Source: Nocardia beijingensis NBRC 16342
GTDB lineage: Bacteria; Actinomycetota; Actinomycetes; Mycobacteriales; Mycobacteriaceae
Reading direction: 5' to 3'
Assembly: GCF_001612785.1 (NCBI RefSeq)
Contig: NZ_BDBC01000001.1
Location: 1 to 64,000, forward strand
Length of the DNA stretch: 64,000 bases
Each line of letters begins with the position of its first letter. Position 1 is the stretch's first letter. Made by a program: the position numbers and the translations under genes. The notes below the pieces were generated by a model, which ran no database searches, was not told the DNA's origin, and saw only the letters and a list, made by a program, of their open reading frames with translations. Positions 1-6,114 of this stretch are shown here, in pieces.

Positions 1-195
1 ACGCGGACGCTGCTCGGGATCAGCGATCACCAACACCGCCGTCCGCAACTCGACCGGAGCCGCCGCGACAGCCTCACGGACAGCACCGGTCGGTTGCATC
101 TCCGAGCCGCGTACGGCGATCGACCGCAGCCACCAGAACGCCGACGCGCCGGTGCACATACCGCTGGCGAGCATGACCGTTCCCGCGACACTCAT
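1..195 (-). CDS. Partial hypothetical membrane protein, N-terminus only
   Basis: An ATG at 195-193 opens a reading frame with no stop to the left edge, giving about 65 residues. The ATG overlaps the stop of the upstream gene (TGA at 197-195). The visible N-terminus (MSVAGTVMLASGMCTG) is hydrophobic and could be a signal peptide or one membrane segment. A more polar stretch rich in Ala, Val and Arg follows. It belongs to the same translationally coupled minus-strand series as the next four genes. I do not recognise the family. Such small membrane proteins commonly precede the TraB/FtsK translocase in AICEs. Confidence 0.55.
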   Translation of the reverse strand, partial: MSVAGTVMLASGMCTGASAFWWLRSIAVRGSEMQPTGAVREAVAAAPVELRTAVLVIADPEQRPR

Positions 196-500
196 CAGAA
201 CCCCCCACCTTCCCGGCCACGCTCCAACTCGCAGAACAACCGGCACCCCTCCGGCACCGGAGAAGCCGGAACCATCTCGAACTCCGACCGACCCGGCGCG
301 GAGTCCTCGCAGAACATCACGCACCCACGAGGAGCCACAGCCGGAGCCGGGCTGGCGGGCGCTACCGCCGAGGAAGACGCAGCGGCCGGGACAACCGAGG
401 CCGGAGCATCCGAAGGCCGGTCCACCAGCACCCCGACACCGGCCAACACAGTGACCAGCGCGGACACGCCCGTGGCCACAGCAGGAACAAAAGCAGTCAT
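195..500 (-). CDS. Small hypothetical protein with duplicated Cys-x3-Cys motif
   Basis: About 101 aa. The ATG at 500-498 overlaps the stop of the DUF2637 gene; a GTG one codon upstream is also possible. A G-rich Shine-Dalgarno lies about 7 nt before the ATG. Residues 1-25 are hydrophobic (AVATGVSALVTVLAGVGVLV) and likely a membrane anchor, followed by an Ala/Pro/Ser-rich linker. The C-terminal third carries two similar motifs, GCVMFCED and GCRLFCEL, about 27 residues apart. This suggests a duplicated Cys-containing unit, disulphide-bonded or metal-binding. Family not recognised. Its place in the coupled transfer-type operon is the main functional clue. Confidence 0.6.
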   Translation of the reverse strand: MTAFVPAVATGVSALVTVLAGVGVLVDRPSDAPASVVPAAASSSAVAPASPAPAVAPRGCVMFCEDSAPGRSEFEMVPASPVPEGCRLFCELERGREGGGF

Positions 501-1168
501 CACAGACCCCCAACAGGAACAGCGATCGGCAGCATGGTTTGCTGCGGTCGCGAAGAACGAACAGGAATGTGGACCGGCGCATCAGGCACCGGGCGAAGCT
601 CAGCCACCCGCACCGGGTCAGGCACCGGCACCACAGGCACGGGATCGGACTTTGGATCGGGGACCGACACCGGTTCCGCCTCACGCTCGGGCTCGGCCGG
701 GACCTGCTCGACGGCAGGCTCGACCACGGGCGGAGCGGGTTCGGGTGCCGAATCTCGTTGTGCCGCACGGATCAACAGCGCCAACCCGTGCGTGTCGGCC
801 AGCAGGGAAATCGGGGCGATCGCAGCCACCAGCGCCGACGCCCACCACGGCAACTCCCGCCCGGCCGCGACCGCGTGCAGCGAGTTACCCGCCACCGACA
901 CCACCGAGCCGATGACCAGAACGGTGACGAAGAACCGGCGCTCCGGAGCATTGGCGAGCACCAGCACTCCGAAGGTGGCGAGCAGGATGGTGCCGTCCAC
1001 GATCAGCGGGAACAGCCACGCATCCGACGCCGGAATGTGCGCCAGGACCGCGAGATCCTTCAGCGTGGCGAACGACAACCGGAACGCCGCCGCCCCGACC
1101 GCGATGATGATGACCACGGCGGACCAGCGCGCAAGACGCATCCCCGCCGACCGATCCGCCGTATTCAT
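500..1168 (-). CDS. DUF2637 domain membrane protein (Spd-like)
   Basis: 222 aa. The N-terminal about 130 residues hold four predicted membrane segments with the pattern typical of DUF2637, including FPLIVDGTILLATF and a following AxNSLHA stretch. The C-terminal about 90 residues are a Pro/Glu/Val-rich cytoplasmic tail. DUF2637 proteins occur in actinobacterial conjugative plasmids and AICEs. There they are grouped with Spd proteins thought to help plasmid spread between compartments of the recipient mycelium. The gene sits 2 nt after the upstream 80-aa gene and overlaps the next one. Family assignment is from sequence pattern; the transfer role is from family knowledge. Confidence 0.78.
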   Translation of the reverse strand: MNTADRSAGMRLARWSAVVIIIAVGAAAFRLSFATLKDLAVLAHIPASDAWLFPLIVDGTILLATFGVLVLANAPERRFFVTVLVIGSVVSVAGNSLHAVAAGRELPWWASALVAAIAPISLLADTHGLALLIRAAQRDSAPEPAPPVVEPAVEQVPAEPEREAEPVSVPDPKSDPVPVVPVPDPVRVAELRPVPDAPVHIPVRSSRPQQTMLPIAVPVGGL

Positions 1169-1170
1169 CG

Positions 1171-1413
1171 TCAGGCCGCCTTGTCCGACGACGCCGCAGC
1201 CTCGACCGCATCGTGCTCGGCCAACACCACGGGCAACTGAGCCAGCAGCGACCGGGCATCGGCGATGCTCAAGCTCAAATACCCATTCGCATTCAACAAC
1301 TCGATGAACACCGTCGCCGGGAGCACACCGCCGCTGTATGCGGCCTCACGCTCGGCGTGGTACTCGGCGGTGATCCCGTCATGACCGGAAACGGAGGTGT
1401 TGAAGAACGACAT
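1171..1413 (-). CDS. Small hypothetical protein of the AICE operon
   Basis: About 80 aa. The ATG at 1413-1411 has a GAAGG motif 8 nt upstream; a GTG two codons earlier (1419) would overlap the Pra-like gene by 4 nt and is the alternative start. The protein is acidic and soluble, with an Ala/Leu-rich C-terminal half (NGYLSLSIADARSLLAQLP) that looks helical and ends in charged residues. No signal peptide or membrane segment is seen. I do not recognise the family. Tight packing between the Pra-like and DUF2637 genes suggests a shared transcript from the promoter region at 1845-2061. Confidence 0.6.
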   Translation of the reverse strand: MSFFNTSVSGHDGITAEYHAEREAAYSGGVLPATVFIELLNANGYLSLSIADARSLLAQLPVVLAEHDAVEAAASSDKAA

Positions 1414-1415
1414 GA

Positions 1416-1844
1416 TCACGCCGCCTTCGCAGCCGACTTGGCACCGGAGTTGTCGCCCTTGATCCCGGTCGCGCGGATCGTCCAGCCGATCGACTTGAAC
1501 TCACCCTGACCAGCGATCTTCGGCTTGACCTGCAACCCCTCCAGCTCCACCGGACGCATACCCCGCGCGATCTCCGGAGCCACCGGAACCGGCTGCACAT
1601 CCGCGACGAACACCACGTCGAAACTCGCCTGCTTCGCGTTCGCCGCGGCCGGGTCGGTGACCGTGCCCTTCCACAGCCGCTTGCCCGTGCCGTTGCCTTC
1701 CGCGTCCAAGTCCAGCCGCTGACGCTTCGGCGCGTTGCGGTCGGAGCTGAACTCCGTCACCGGCGCAATCTCCCCCAACAGGAACAAACCCATCGGGAAC
1801 GCGTCCTCGAACGCCGGGGTGAACCAAACATCCTTCAGTGCCAT
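1416..1844 (-). CDS. Pra-like plasmid replication/integration/excision activator
   Basis: 142 aa. The ATG at 1844 has AAGGAG 9 nt upstream. The N-terminus (FEDAFPMGLFLLGEIAPVTEF) and the central block (VQPVPVAPEIARGMRPVELEGL), ending in IRATGIKG, follow the layout of the small proteins annotated in AICEs as activators of replication, integration and excision (Pra of pSAM2). In pSAM2, pra is repressed by the GntR-family protein KorSA. Here too a GntR gene is divergent and a repeated palindromic operator lies between them, which supports the assignment. It is first in the minus-strand series of small transfer genes. Identity with the Pra family is from pattern memory and has not been aligned. 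Confidence 0.65.
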   Translation of the reverse strand: MALKDVWFTPAFEDAFPMGLFLLGEIAPVTEFSSDRNAPKRQRLDLDAEGNGTGKRLWKGTVTDPAAANAKQASFDVVFVADVQPVPVAPEIARGMRPVELEGLQVKPKIAGQGEFKSIGWTIRATGIKGDNSGAKSAAKAA

Positions 1845-1900
1845 TGCTCAATCTCCTTGCTGCTGCGTACTTCCCAGCTGACTCGACTCGCACAACCTTT

Positions 1901-2026
1901 GTGCATACACAACAGCGTATACACAGCTGCGTATACGCACAAGGGTTTTGTGTATACGCAGTTGCAAGGCAGGTTGACAACTCAAGTCGTCACAACGCGG
2001 ACCGGTGCGTATACGCAGTTGCGTAT
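1901..2026. promoter_or_regulatory. Iterated palindromic operator array between pra-like and GntR genes
   Basis: Decamers of form GNGNATACNC centred on GTATAC occur at 1901-1910, 1915-1924, 1929-1938, 1950-1959 and 2007-2016, with a half copy GCGTAT at 2021-2026. Those at 1929 and 2007 are the perfect palindrome GCGTATACGC. Spacing is 14, 14, 21 and 57 nt. The array fills the 217-nt gap between the divergent starts at 1844 and 2062. It is the obvious binding site for the GntR repressor, controlling both the pra-like operon and the repressor's own gene. A TTGACA at 1974-1979 could be a plus-strand -35 box, but no good -10 is seen. Confidence 0.75.
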
Positions 2027-2061
2027 CATCAGCACAGACCGCGACGAAGAGGAGTGAGCAC

Positions 2062-2742
2062 ATGAGTGAGCCCGCGTACGTTTCCATCGCAGGGGAGATC
2101 GCACGGGACATCCGCAGTGGCGCCCTGCCTGCCCGGACGCAGCTACCGAGCTACTCCGAACTGGCGAAACAACACAGCGTGTCCGAGATTGTCATCCGGA
2201 AGGTCATCGACCTGTTGTTGCGCCAGGGACTCGTCTACACCATCGAACGCCGAGGAACTTTCGTCGCGGCCCGCCCGACACTGGTGCGCGTTTCTCCGGA
2301 ACGGCAGATGGAAGACCCCGAGGTCACCTTCGGCAACGAGGCAGCAGGAAGCGAGGAAGAGGTGCGGATCGAACGCGAATCATCGACGGCGCCCGCGGAC
2401 GAAGAACTCGCCGCGCTGCTCGGGATCACCCCAGGCGACGATGTTGAGCACGTCATCACGATGGCGTCGGAGAAAGGACGGCCCATCTCGATCTCCGACA
2501 GCTACCAACGGCCGGGCACGGACGTAGCCGCCGCCGCCATCCTTGAGGAGACTCTTGCCGACCGGCCGCCGGTGCCGACACACGCCGTATGGCTCGAGGT
2601 GCCGTCAGGCGAACTCGTTAAGTCGGTCCATCAGCGCTTCCTTGCGGCCGATGGTGAAGTACTGATGATCTCGGAGGTTTCATACCCACGAGACCGCTAC
2701 GACTCGTTCGTCTTCCGGATGGTGCTCGACACGCAGTCCTAA
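2062..2742 (+). CDS. GntR-family transcriptional repressor (KorSA-like)
   Basis: 226 aa. The ATG at 2062 follows a GAGGAG Shine-Dalgarno. An upstream in-frame extension would run through the operator repeats and is not needed. Residues 1-70 form a GntR winged helix-turn-helix (IAGEIARDIRSGALPARTQL, then SEIVIRKVIDLLLRQGLVY and RRGTFVA). Residues 95-226 resemble a UTRA/HutC ligand-binding domain (GDDVEHVITMASEKGRPISI, then a final strand with EVSYPRDRYD). In pSAM2 the GntR protein KorSA represses pra and so holds the element in the integrated state. The divergent pra-like gene and GTATAC array argue for the same circuit here. Confidence 0.85.
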   Translation: MSEPAYVSIAGEIARDIRSGALPARTQLPSYSELAKQHSVSEIVIRKVIDLLLRQGLVYTIERRGTFVAARPTLVRVSPERQMEDPEVTFGNEAAGSEEEVRIERESSTAPADEELAALLGITPGDDVEHVITMASEKGRPISISDSYQRPGTDVAAAAILEETLADRPPVPTHAVWLEVPSGELVKSVHQRFLAADGEVLMISEVSYPRDRYDSFVFRMVLDTQS

Positions 2743-2807
2743 CTCAACGCAATGCAAGCGTGGCCCGATCGCACCATCGATCGGGCCACACTTCGTTCCG
2801 AACCCAA

Positions 2808-3638
2808 CTAACCGCGGCGGACCCAACCCTGCGCCACGTCAGCGAGGTTCCACCAGGAGACAAACTCTGTGTCCCACGAGTCCAACGTCCAGCGATCCGA
2901 CAGCCGGTCGAAGAAGGCGTCGTCACCAGTCTTGCCGCCCTTCGGTTCGCCCACGTAGATCAGGCGGCTACCTCCGCGTGCCTCGAACAGTTCCAACGCT
3001 TCCGACGCCATCGGGTTACCCCAACCGGGCGGCCAGCACAGGAAGAGCACTGAATCACCATTCAGCTCAGTGCTGAATTCTTCGAGGCCGCCGACTGGAT
3101 ACCAGGCGTCGCGTTGACCTTCCGACGTCGGAAATGACGGATTCGACGCCTTGTCCGGCGGTTCGGAGTCGAAGGCACGTACGTCTACCTCACCATTGGC
3201 GAGCAGTCGTGCCCAGTAGCCACGGCCTGCCCCCAGCTCGACAACCGTATGCCCTACGCTGAAGGTCTTCACCCACTTGAGAGTCTCCGGTGACGGGATC
3301 GCATAGGCGTAGACGCTCTGCAAGATCGTCTGGACGAAGCCCAGTCGGACGCTTCCCTTCGCACTTCCACCGTTGACGACTCGCCGTTCCCCGTCCACTC
3401 CGACCGAAGGACCCACGATGTCCCAGTACGGGTTGCCCGAAGACTGCCCGCCGGTCATGTAGTGCACGAACCTCAGGTCGAACGCTGCATCAGCCTCCGC
3501 ATCACCGGTTCCCGACAGCATCGGCGCAGTGTCCAAGTACTCAGCCACCCGTGGATACTCGGCCTTCAGCCGCGACTCGTTGCCGAGCAGTTCGGCCAGT
3601 TCCGTTCGACGCTCCGGCGTCAGCGCGAGACCAGTCAT
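2808..3638 (-). CDS. SAM-dependent methyltransferase-like protein (AICE cargo)
   Basis: 276 aa. The ATG at 3638 has AGGAG about 10 nt upstream; longer upstream starts run into low-quality sequence with hairpins. Residues 130-150 carry VVELGAGRGYWARLLA, a good class I methyltransferase motif I, followed by VRAFDSEPPDK at the usual acidic motif II position. Further on, SVLFLCWPPGWGNPMA has the place of motif IV. The N-terminal part (FDLRFVHYMTGGQSSGNPYWDIVG) is distinctive. The substrate is unknown; DNA, protein or small molecule are all possible. It is convergent with the GntR gene and probably a passenger gene of the mobile element. Confidence 0.65.
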   Translation of the reverse strand: MTGLALTPERRTELAELLGNESRLKAEYPRVAEYLDTAPMLSGTGDAEADAAFDLRFVHYMTGGQSSGNPYWDIVGPSVGVDGERRVVNGGSAKGSVRLGFVQTILQSVYAYAIPSPETLKWVKTFSVGHTVVELGAGRGYWARLLANGEVDVRAFDSEPPDKASNPSFPTSEGQRDAWYPVGGLEEFSTELNGDSVLFLCWPPGWGNPMASEALELFEARGGSRLIYVGEPKGGKTGDDAFFDRLSDRWTLDSWDTEFVSWWNLADVAQGWVRRG

Positions 3639-4092
3639 ACGCTCGATTCTCCTGACGCGCCTTGGCTTTTGCGAGTCGTTGCCGAATTTCGCCATACAGC
3701 AACAAGAGCGCCCCGGCGGCGCTTCGCGCCGCCGCCGCGCTGCGACACGCAGCGCGGCTGATGGGGCGTCGCTCGCGGCGCGTCGAGCGCGTCGGCGCCA
3801 CTCGGCCGCCGGGGCGCACCGGAGTTCCTGTCTGGTCACTTTCTGCATCAATCGAAGCAGTGCTGGGCACGCCGGGAGCCGTACCCGACTTACCTCCCGC
3901 AGCCGAGCACGAATCGGCCGGCACTCTGCCCGGTCCACCGGCTGTGGTCACCACCAGGAACTCGGCGGAGTCGAAATCGGTCGCGGACGGTCACCAGCAG
4001 AAGTGGCCGTGGCCGAAGTCGCCGTGGCTGAGTTGCCGCCGATGTCACGTCCGTAGATGGTCTGTGCCGCCGATCCAGTCTCGGCCGCCAGC
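3639..4092. other. Intergenic region with tandem hairpins, no supported gene
   Basis: Reading frames cross this stretch but none has a credible start, codon use or family resemblance. Two perfect hairpins lie directly next to each other at 3715-3758. The rest is GC-rich with no promoter I can defend. Confidence 0.4.
3715..3758. repeat. Two adjacent perfect stem-loops
   Basis: The first hairpin pairs GGCGGCG (3715-3721) with CGCCGCC (3727-3733) across a 5-nt loop. The second pairs GCCGCGCTGCG (3734-3744) with CGCAGCGCGGC (3748-3758) across a 3-nt loop. They abut with no spacer, about 75 nt upstream of the methyltransferase-like start. No T-tract follows on either strand, so a simple intrinsic terminator is not obvious. 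Transcription insulation or a replication/transfer signal are alternatives. Confidence 0.6.
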
Positions 4093-4256
4093 GTCCTTCC
4101 GGGTCGAGGCGGTCTGGCTTATCCGAGGACTATCACTGCCCTGATGGGCATCAAGGGCGCCTACGGCGTCACTCCGTGATGGCTACCGCCACCCTTGACA
4201 CCCACCAGGGCAGTGATCGAGGCGTCCTCAGCCAGACCACCACGACCCGGAAGGAC
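4093..4256 (+). ncRNA. Long structured leader/hairpin element upstream of the 57-aa gene
   Basis: One 164-nt fold-back can be drawn from six nested helices: 4093-4106 with 4243-4256 (14 bp), 4111-4119 with 4230-4238 (9 bp), 4125-4130 with 4224-4229 (6 bp), 4132-4142 with 4207-4217 (11 bp), 4145-4148 with 4201-4204 (4 bp) and 4151-4157 with 4192-4198 (7 bp). A small apical fold, GGCG/CGCC plus TCAC/GTGA, lies inside. The 3' strand of the outermost helix contains the AAGGA Shine-Dalgarno (4251-4255) of the gene starting at 4264. If transcribed it could therefore gate translation. It could equally act as DNA, for example as a single-strand origin or transfer site. It matches no family I know. 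Confidence 0.6.
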
Positions 4257-4263
4257 TCACCCC

Positions 4264-4437
4264 ATGGCTAAGAACTGGACCGGCGGCACACACCACTACT
4301 CCTGCGACATCTGCTTCGACGCGGCCACCGTTCTCGACTCCGACCACGGCCACTTCTGCCAGCGGTGCGCCGACAGCTACGACTTCAACTCCGCCGAGTT
4401 CCTGGAACTGCTCGACCGCATCGACAACTACTGCTGA
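4264..4437 (+). CDS. 57-aa zinc-ribbon-like protein
   Basis: The ATG at 4264 has AAGGA 8 nt upstream. Four cysteines occur as two CxxC knuckles, CDIC and CQRC, about 18 residues apart, and the first is preceded by HHY. This is the spacing of a small zinc ribbon. An acidic C-terminal helix follows (SAEFLELLDRIDNY). No family is recognised. The Shine-Dalgarno lies in the base helix of the long hairpin upstream, and a GC stem-loop follows 6 nt after the stop, so the gene looks like an independent regulated unit. A small DNA- or RNA-binding accessory protein of the mobile element is an inference. Confidence 0.65.
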   Translation: MAKNWTGGTHHYSCDICFDAATVLDSDHGHFCQRCADSYDFNSAEFLELLDRIDNYC

Positions 4438-4443
4438 CCAGCC

Positions 4444-4459
4444 GGGGGCTTCGGCCCCC
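4444..4459 (+). terminator. GC stem with TTCG tetraloop after the 57-aa gene
   Basis: GGGGGC (4444-4449) pairs with GCCCCC (4454-4459) across a TTCG tetraloop, starting 6 nt after the stop codon. There is no long T-tract; this is common for high-GC actinobacterial terminators. Confidence 0.6.
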
Positions 4460-4516
4460 CTCTCCCAATTGCCGAACTACTGAGCGTCCTTCGGCCGCTT
4501 GGCCCTGCTGTGTGGT

Positions 4517-4629
4517 GGCCTGCATTGTGTTCACGCGCCCCTCCAGCGTCAAGAGCGCCTACGGCGTCACTACGTGATCGGCATCCGCCGACTCTTGACC
4601 CCGGAGCCTCTACGCGCGAAAGGCAGGCC
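4517..4629. ncRNA. Second structured element, paralogue of the 4093-4256 element
   Basis: The core at 4549-4598 is a close copy of 4151-4198: the same CGCCTAC-GGCGTCAC-NNC-GTGAT order and the same closing helix, TCAAGAG with CTCTTGA here against TCAAGGG with CCCTTGA in the first copy. One base pair has changed on both sides, a compensatory change. Flanking helices differ in sequence but again pair: GGCCTGC (4517-4523) with GCAGGCC (4623-4629), CGCGC (4534-4538) with GCGCG (4614-4618), CTCC (4541-4544) with GGAG (4603-4606). It lies between the convergent 57-aa and doc-like genes, so it may act as DNA or as a 3'-region RNA. Confidence 0.55.
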
Positions 4630-4712
4630 GATAAGGGGCAGGCGCAGCCAGCCCGCCTCTGGGTGCAACCCACCACCCAACAGGGCCATAAGCCGCGACC
4701 GGCGCAAGATCG

Positions 4713-5090
4713 TCAGGCCAGGTGTACAGCTAGCCAGGCCGCAATATCATCCACTCCGAAGTGACAAACGACGAGAGCCTCTACGAAATCCGCGGCCTCG
4801 TTCTCCGGTATCTCTTGCAGCCGTGAATTGAACGCGTTCAGGTAGATGTTGCACGAGAGCCAAGCGGTCCGCTTGTTCGCATCTATGAACGCATGGGCCG
4901 CAGCCAAGCCTCCAAGCAGGGCAGCACCGCGTTGGAGAGCTGTGGGATAGAGCGGTTGCCCGAACCCAGTTGCGAGCGGCCGGGCCAGTGCGCTCTCCAG
5001 CTTGCCTCGGTCGATGACGTTGTAGGAAGTCCCGGTAAGTCGCCGATTGGTGGCGATGACACCATCAACCGGAAGGGCAAATGGTGTCAC
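4713..5090 (-). CDS. doc: Fic/Doc-family toxin
   Basis: 125 aa, GTG start at 5090 overlapping the stop of the upstream gene by 4 nt. The centre carries HAFIDANKRTA, the Fic/Doc active-site motif (HxFx[D/E]xNKR), about 65 residues in. The N-terminus (VDGVIATNRRLTG) and the C-terminal helices (ENEAADFVEALVV, IAAWLAVHL) match Doc (death on curing) length and layout. Doc proteins modify translation factors; Doc of phage P1 phosphorylates EF-Tu. The gene immediately upstream encodes a Panacea-domain protein, not a Phd antitoxin. Panacea domains are known as exchangeable antitoxin/chaperone modules. The pair probably stabilises the mobile element. Confidence 0.82.
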   Translation of the reverse strand: MTPFALPVDGVIATNRRLTGTSYNVIDRGKLESALARPLATGFGQPLYPTALQRGAALLGGLAAAHAFIDANKRTAWLSCNIYLNAFNSRLQEIPENEAADFVEALVVCHFGVDDIAAWLAVHLA

Positions 5091-5659
5091 CGCTCAGCCA
5101 GCAGCCGAAGCGTTGCCTCCCATCGAGCGATCTCCGCGTCCACAGCCTTCTCATACTCCGGAGAGTCGAGGACCCCGGCGGGCTGGATGTTGGGTTGAGC
5201 AGGAATGTCCTTCTCCCCTCTGAGAACCTTCGCCGTGTACCAGCGCTTCATGTCACTCTCGGACAGCTCGTTGCTGCACTTTGCACCACTTGGAAGGTCC
5301 CCTCGGGCGCGCTGCCAAGGAAGCTCATGGCTCAGCTCCACCAAAGCGTCTTTCCCGAGGCGGGCGTAGTGCTCAAGCACGGCATCAACGATAACTCTCG
5401 TTGCGGGCGACAGAGCATCAGGATTGGCACCGGGCAGCACAGTGGAGCCCCAGTCGGAGCGCTCATACTTGTTCACCTGGTACACCGTCGGTTGCACAGG
5501 ACCGTCCGGCCACGCCTGAAACTTGTCCTCAAACAGAGGCCGACCGTCCCAGGTCAAGTGCCATGCCTGTGCGAAGTAGATCAGCTTCTCCAGCTTCCAG
5601 GCGTCTACCCATCCCCGCTGCCGGTAGACGTATCCGGCAACGTCCAGAGCGGTAACCAT
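5087..5659 (-). CDS. Panacea (DUF4065/SocA-like) domain antitoxin
   Basis: 190 aa. The ATG at 5659 follows GGAAGGGAG; an in-frame ATG-like start upstream would run into the promoter. Residues 2-60 show the Panacea pattern: DVAGYVYRQRG, KLEKLIYFAQAWHL, then PLFEDKFQAWPDGPVQPTVY. A less conserved helical C-terminal part of about 100 residues may bind the toxin. Panacea proteins (GepA/SocA family) neutralise unrelated toxins encoded next to them. The 4-nt overlap with the Doc-type gene, antitoxin first, fits a toxin-antitoxin operon. A canonical-looking promoter is seen just upstream at 5702-5730. Confidence 0.8.
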   Translation of the reverse strand: MVTALDVAGYVYRQRGWVDAWKLEKLIYFAQAWHLTWDGRPLFEDKFQAWPDGPVQPTVYQVNKYERSDWGSTVLPGANPDALSPATRVIVDAVLEHYARLGKDALVELSHELPWQRARGDLPSGAKCSNELSESDMKRWYTAKVLRGEKDIPAQPNIQPAGVLDSPEYEKAVDAEIARWEATLRLLAER

Positions 5660-5701
5660 CGAGCGCTCCCTTCCGCTACCTATCCCCAGGATACCAGGAG
5701 T

Positions 5702-5730
5702 TATCCACACTTATTTCACAACGTACTCAA
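5702..5730 (-). promoter_or_regulatory. Putative promoter of the Panacea-Doc operon
   Basis: On the minus strand TTGAGT (5730-5725) and TGGATA (5707-5702) are separated by 17 nt in an AT-rich patch, about 43 nt upstream of the Panacea start codon. Confidence 0.45.
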
Positions 5731-6086
5731 CATGGTATAAAATAGCCGGTTCGCTTCGTTACATGTGGTGATTCCAGTTACAAGGTGAGTCGCCCTCGCA
5801 GCAGTCCGTTATCAGAGCTTCCTCGACCACTACGCCCGAGCCGTCGTCGGGAGCACCGACCGCAGGAAGCGGAAAGGTAGCGGACGACCCGATCTCCGTC
5901 GGAACTGGACGAGACTTGACGGCATATCAGAGCAGCTCACTGACACTGTTCGATCGCCCCGAGGACATGGGAGCAACGTTCGGGACGAAGAGGTCGCCGA
6001 CACCGCTGCTGACGACAAGGCTGACGACAACGACGACGACAGCCACGGCCTAGAACCACATCGTCAACAGAGGAACCCATCTGCGG
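5731..6086. other. Region without a supported gene; possible gene remnant
   Basis: On the plus strand a frame is open from 5789 past 6055 and reads as plausible polar protein (QSFLDHYARAVVG, then Arg- and Asp-rich stretches), but no start codon precedes it and no family is recognised. Position next to the attachment site suggests a decayed element gene. Nothing else is seen. Confidence 0.25.
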
Positions 6087-6114
6087 CCCGCCTAGTCCCG
6101 GTGGCAGCCTGTGC

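Noticed and set aside
94..915. 273-codon plus-strand ORF at the left end
   Set aside because: Antisense to the coupled small AICE genes and the DUF2637 gene, with a Pro/Arg/Thr-rich low-complexity product.
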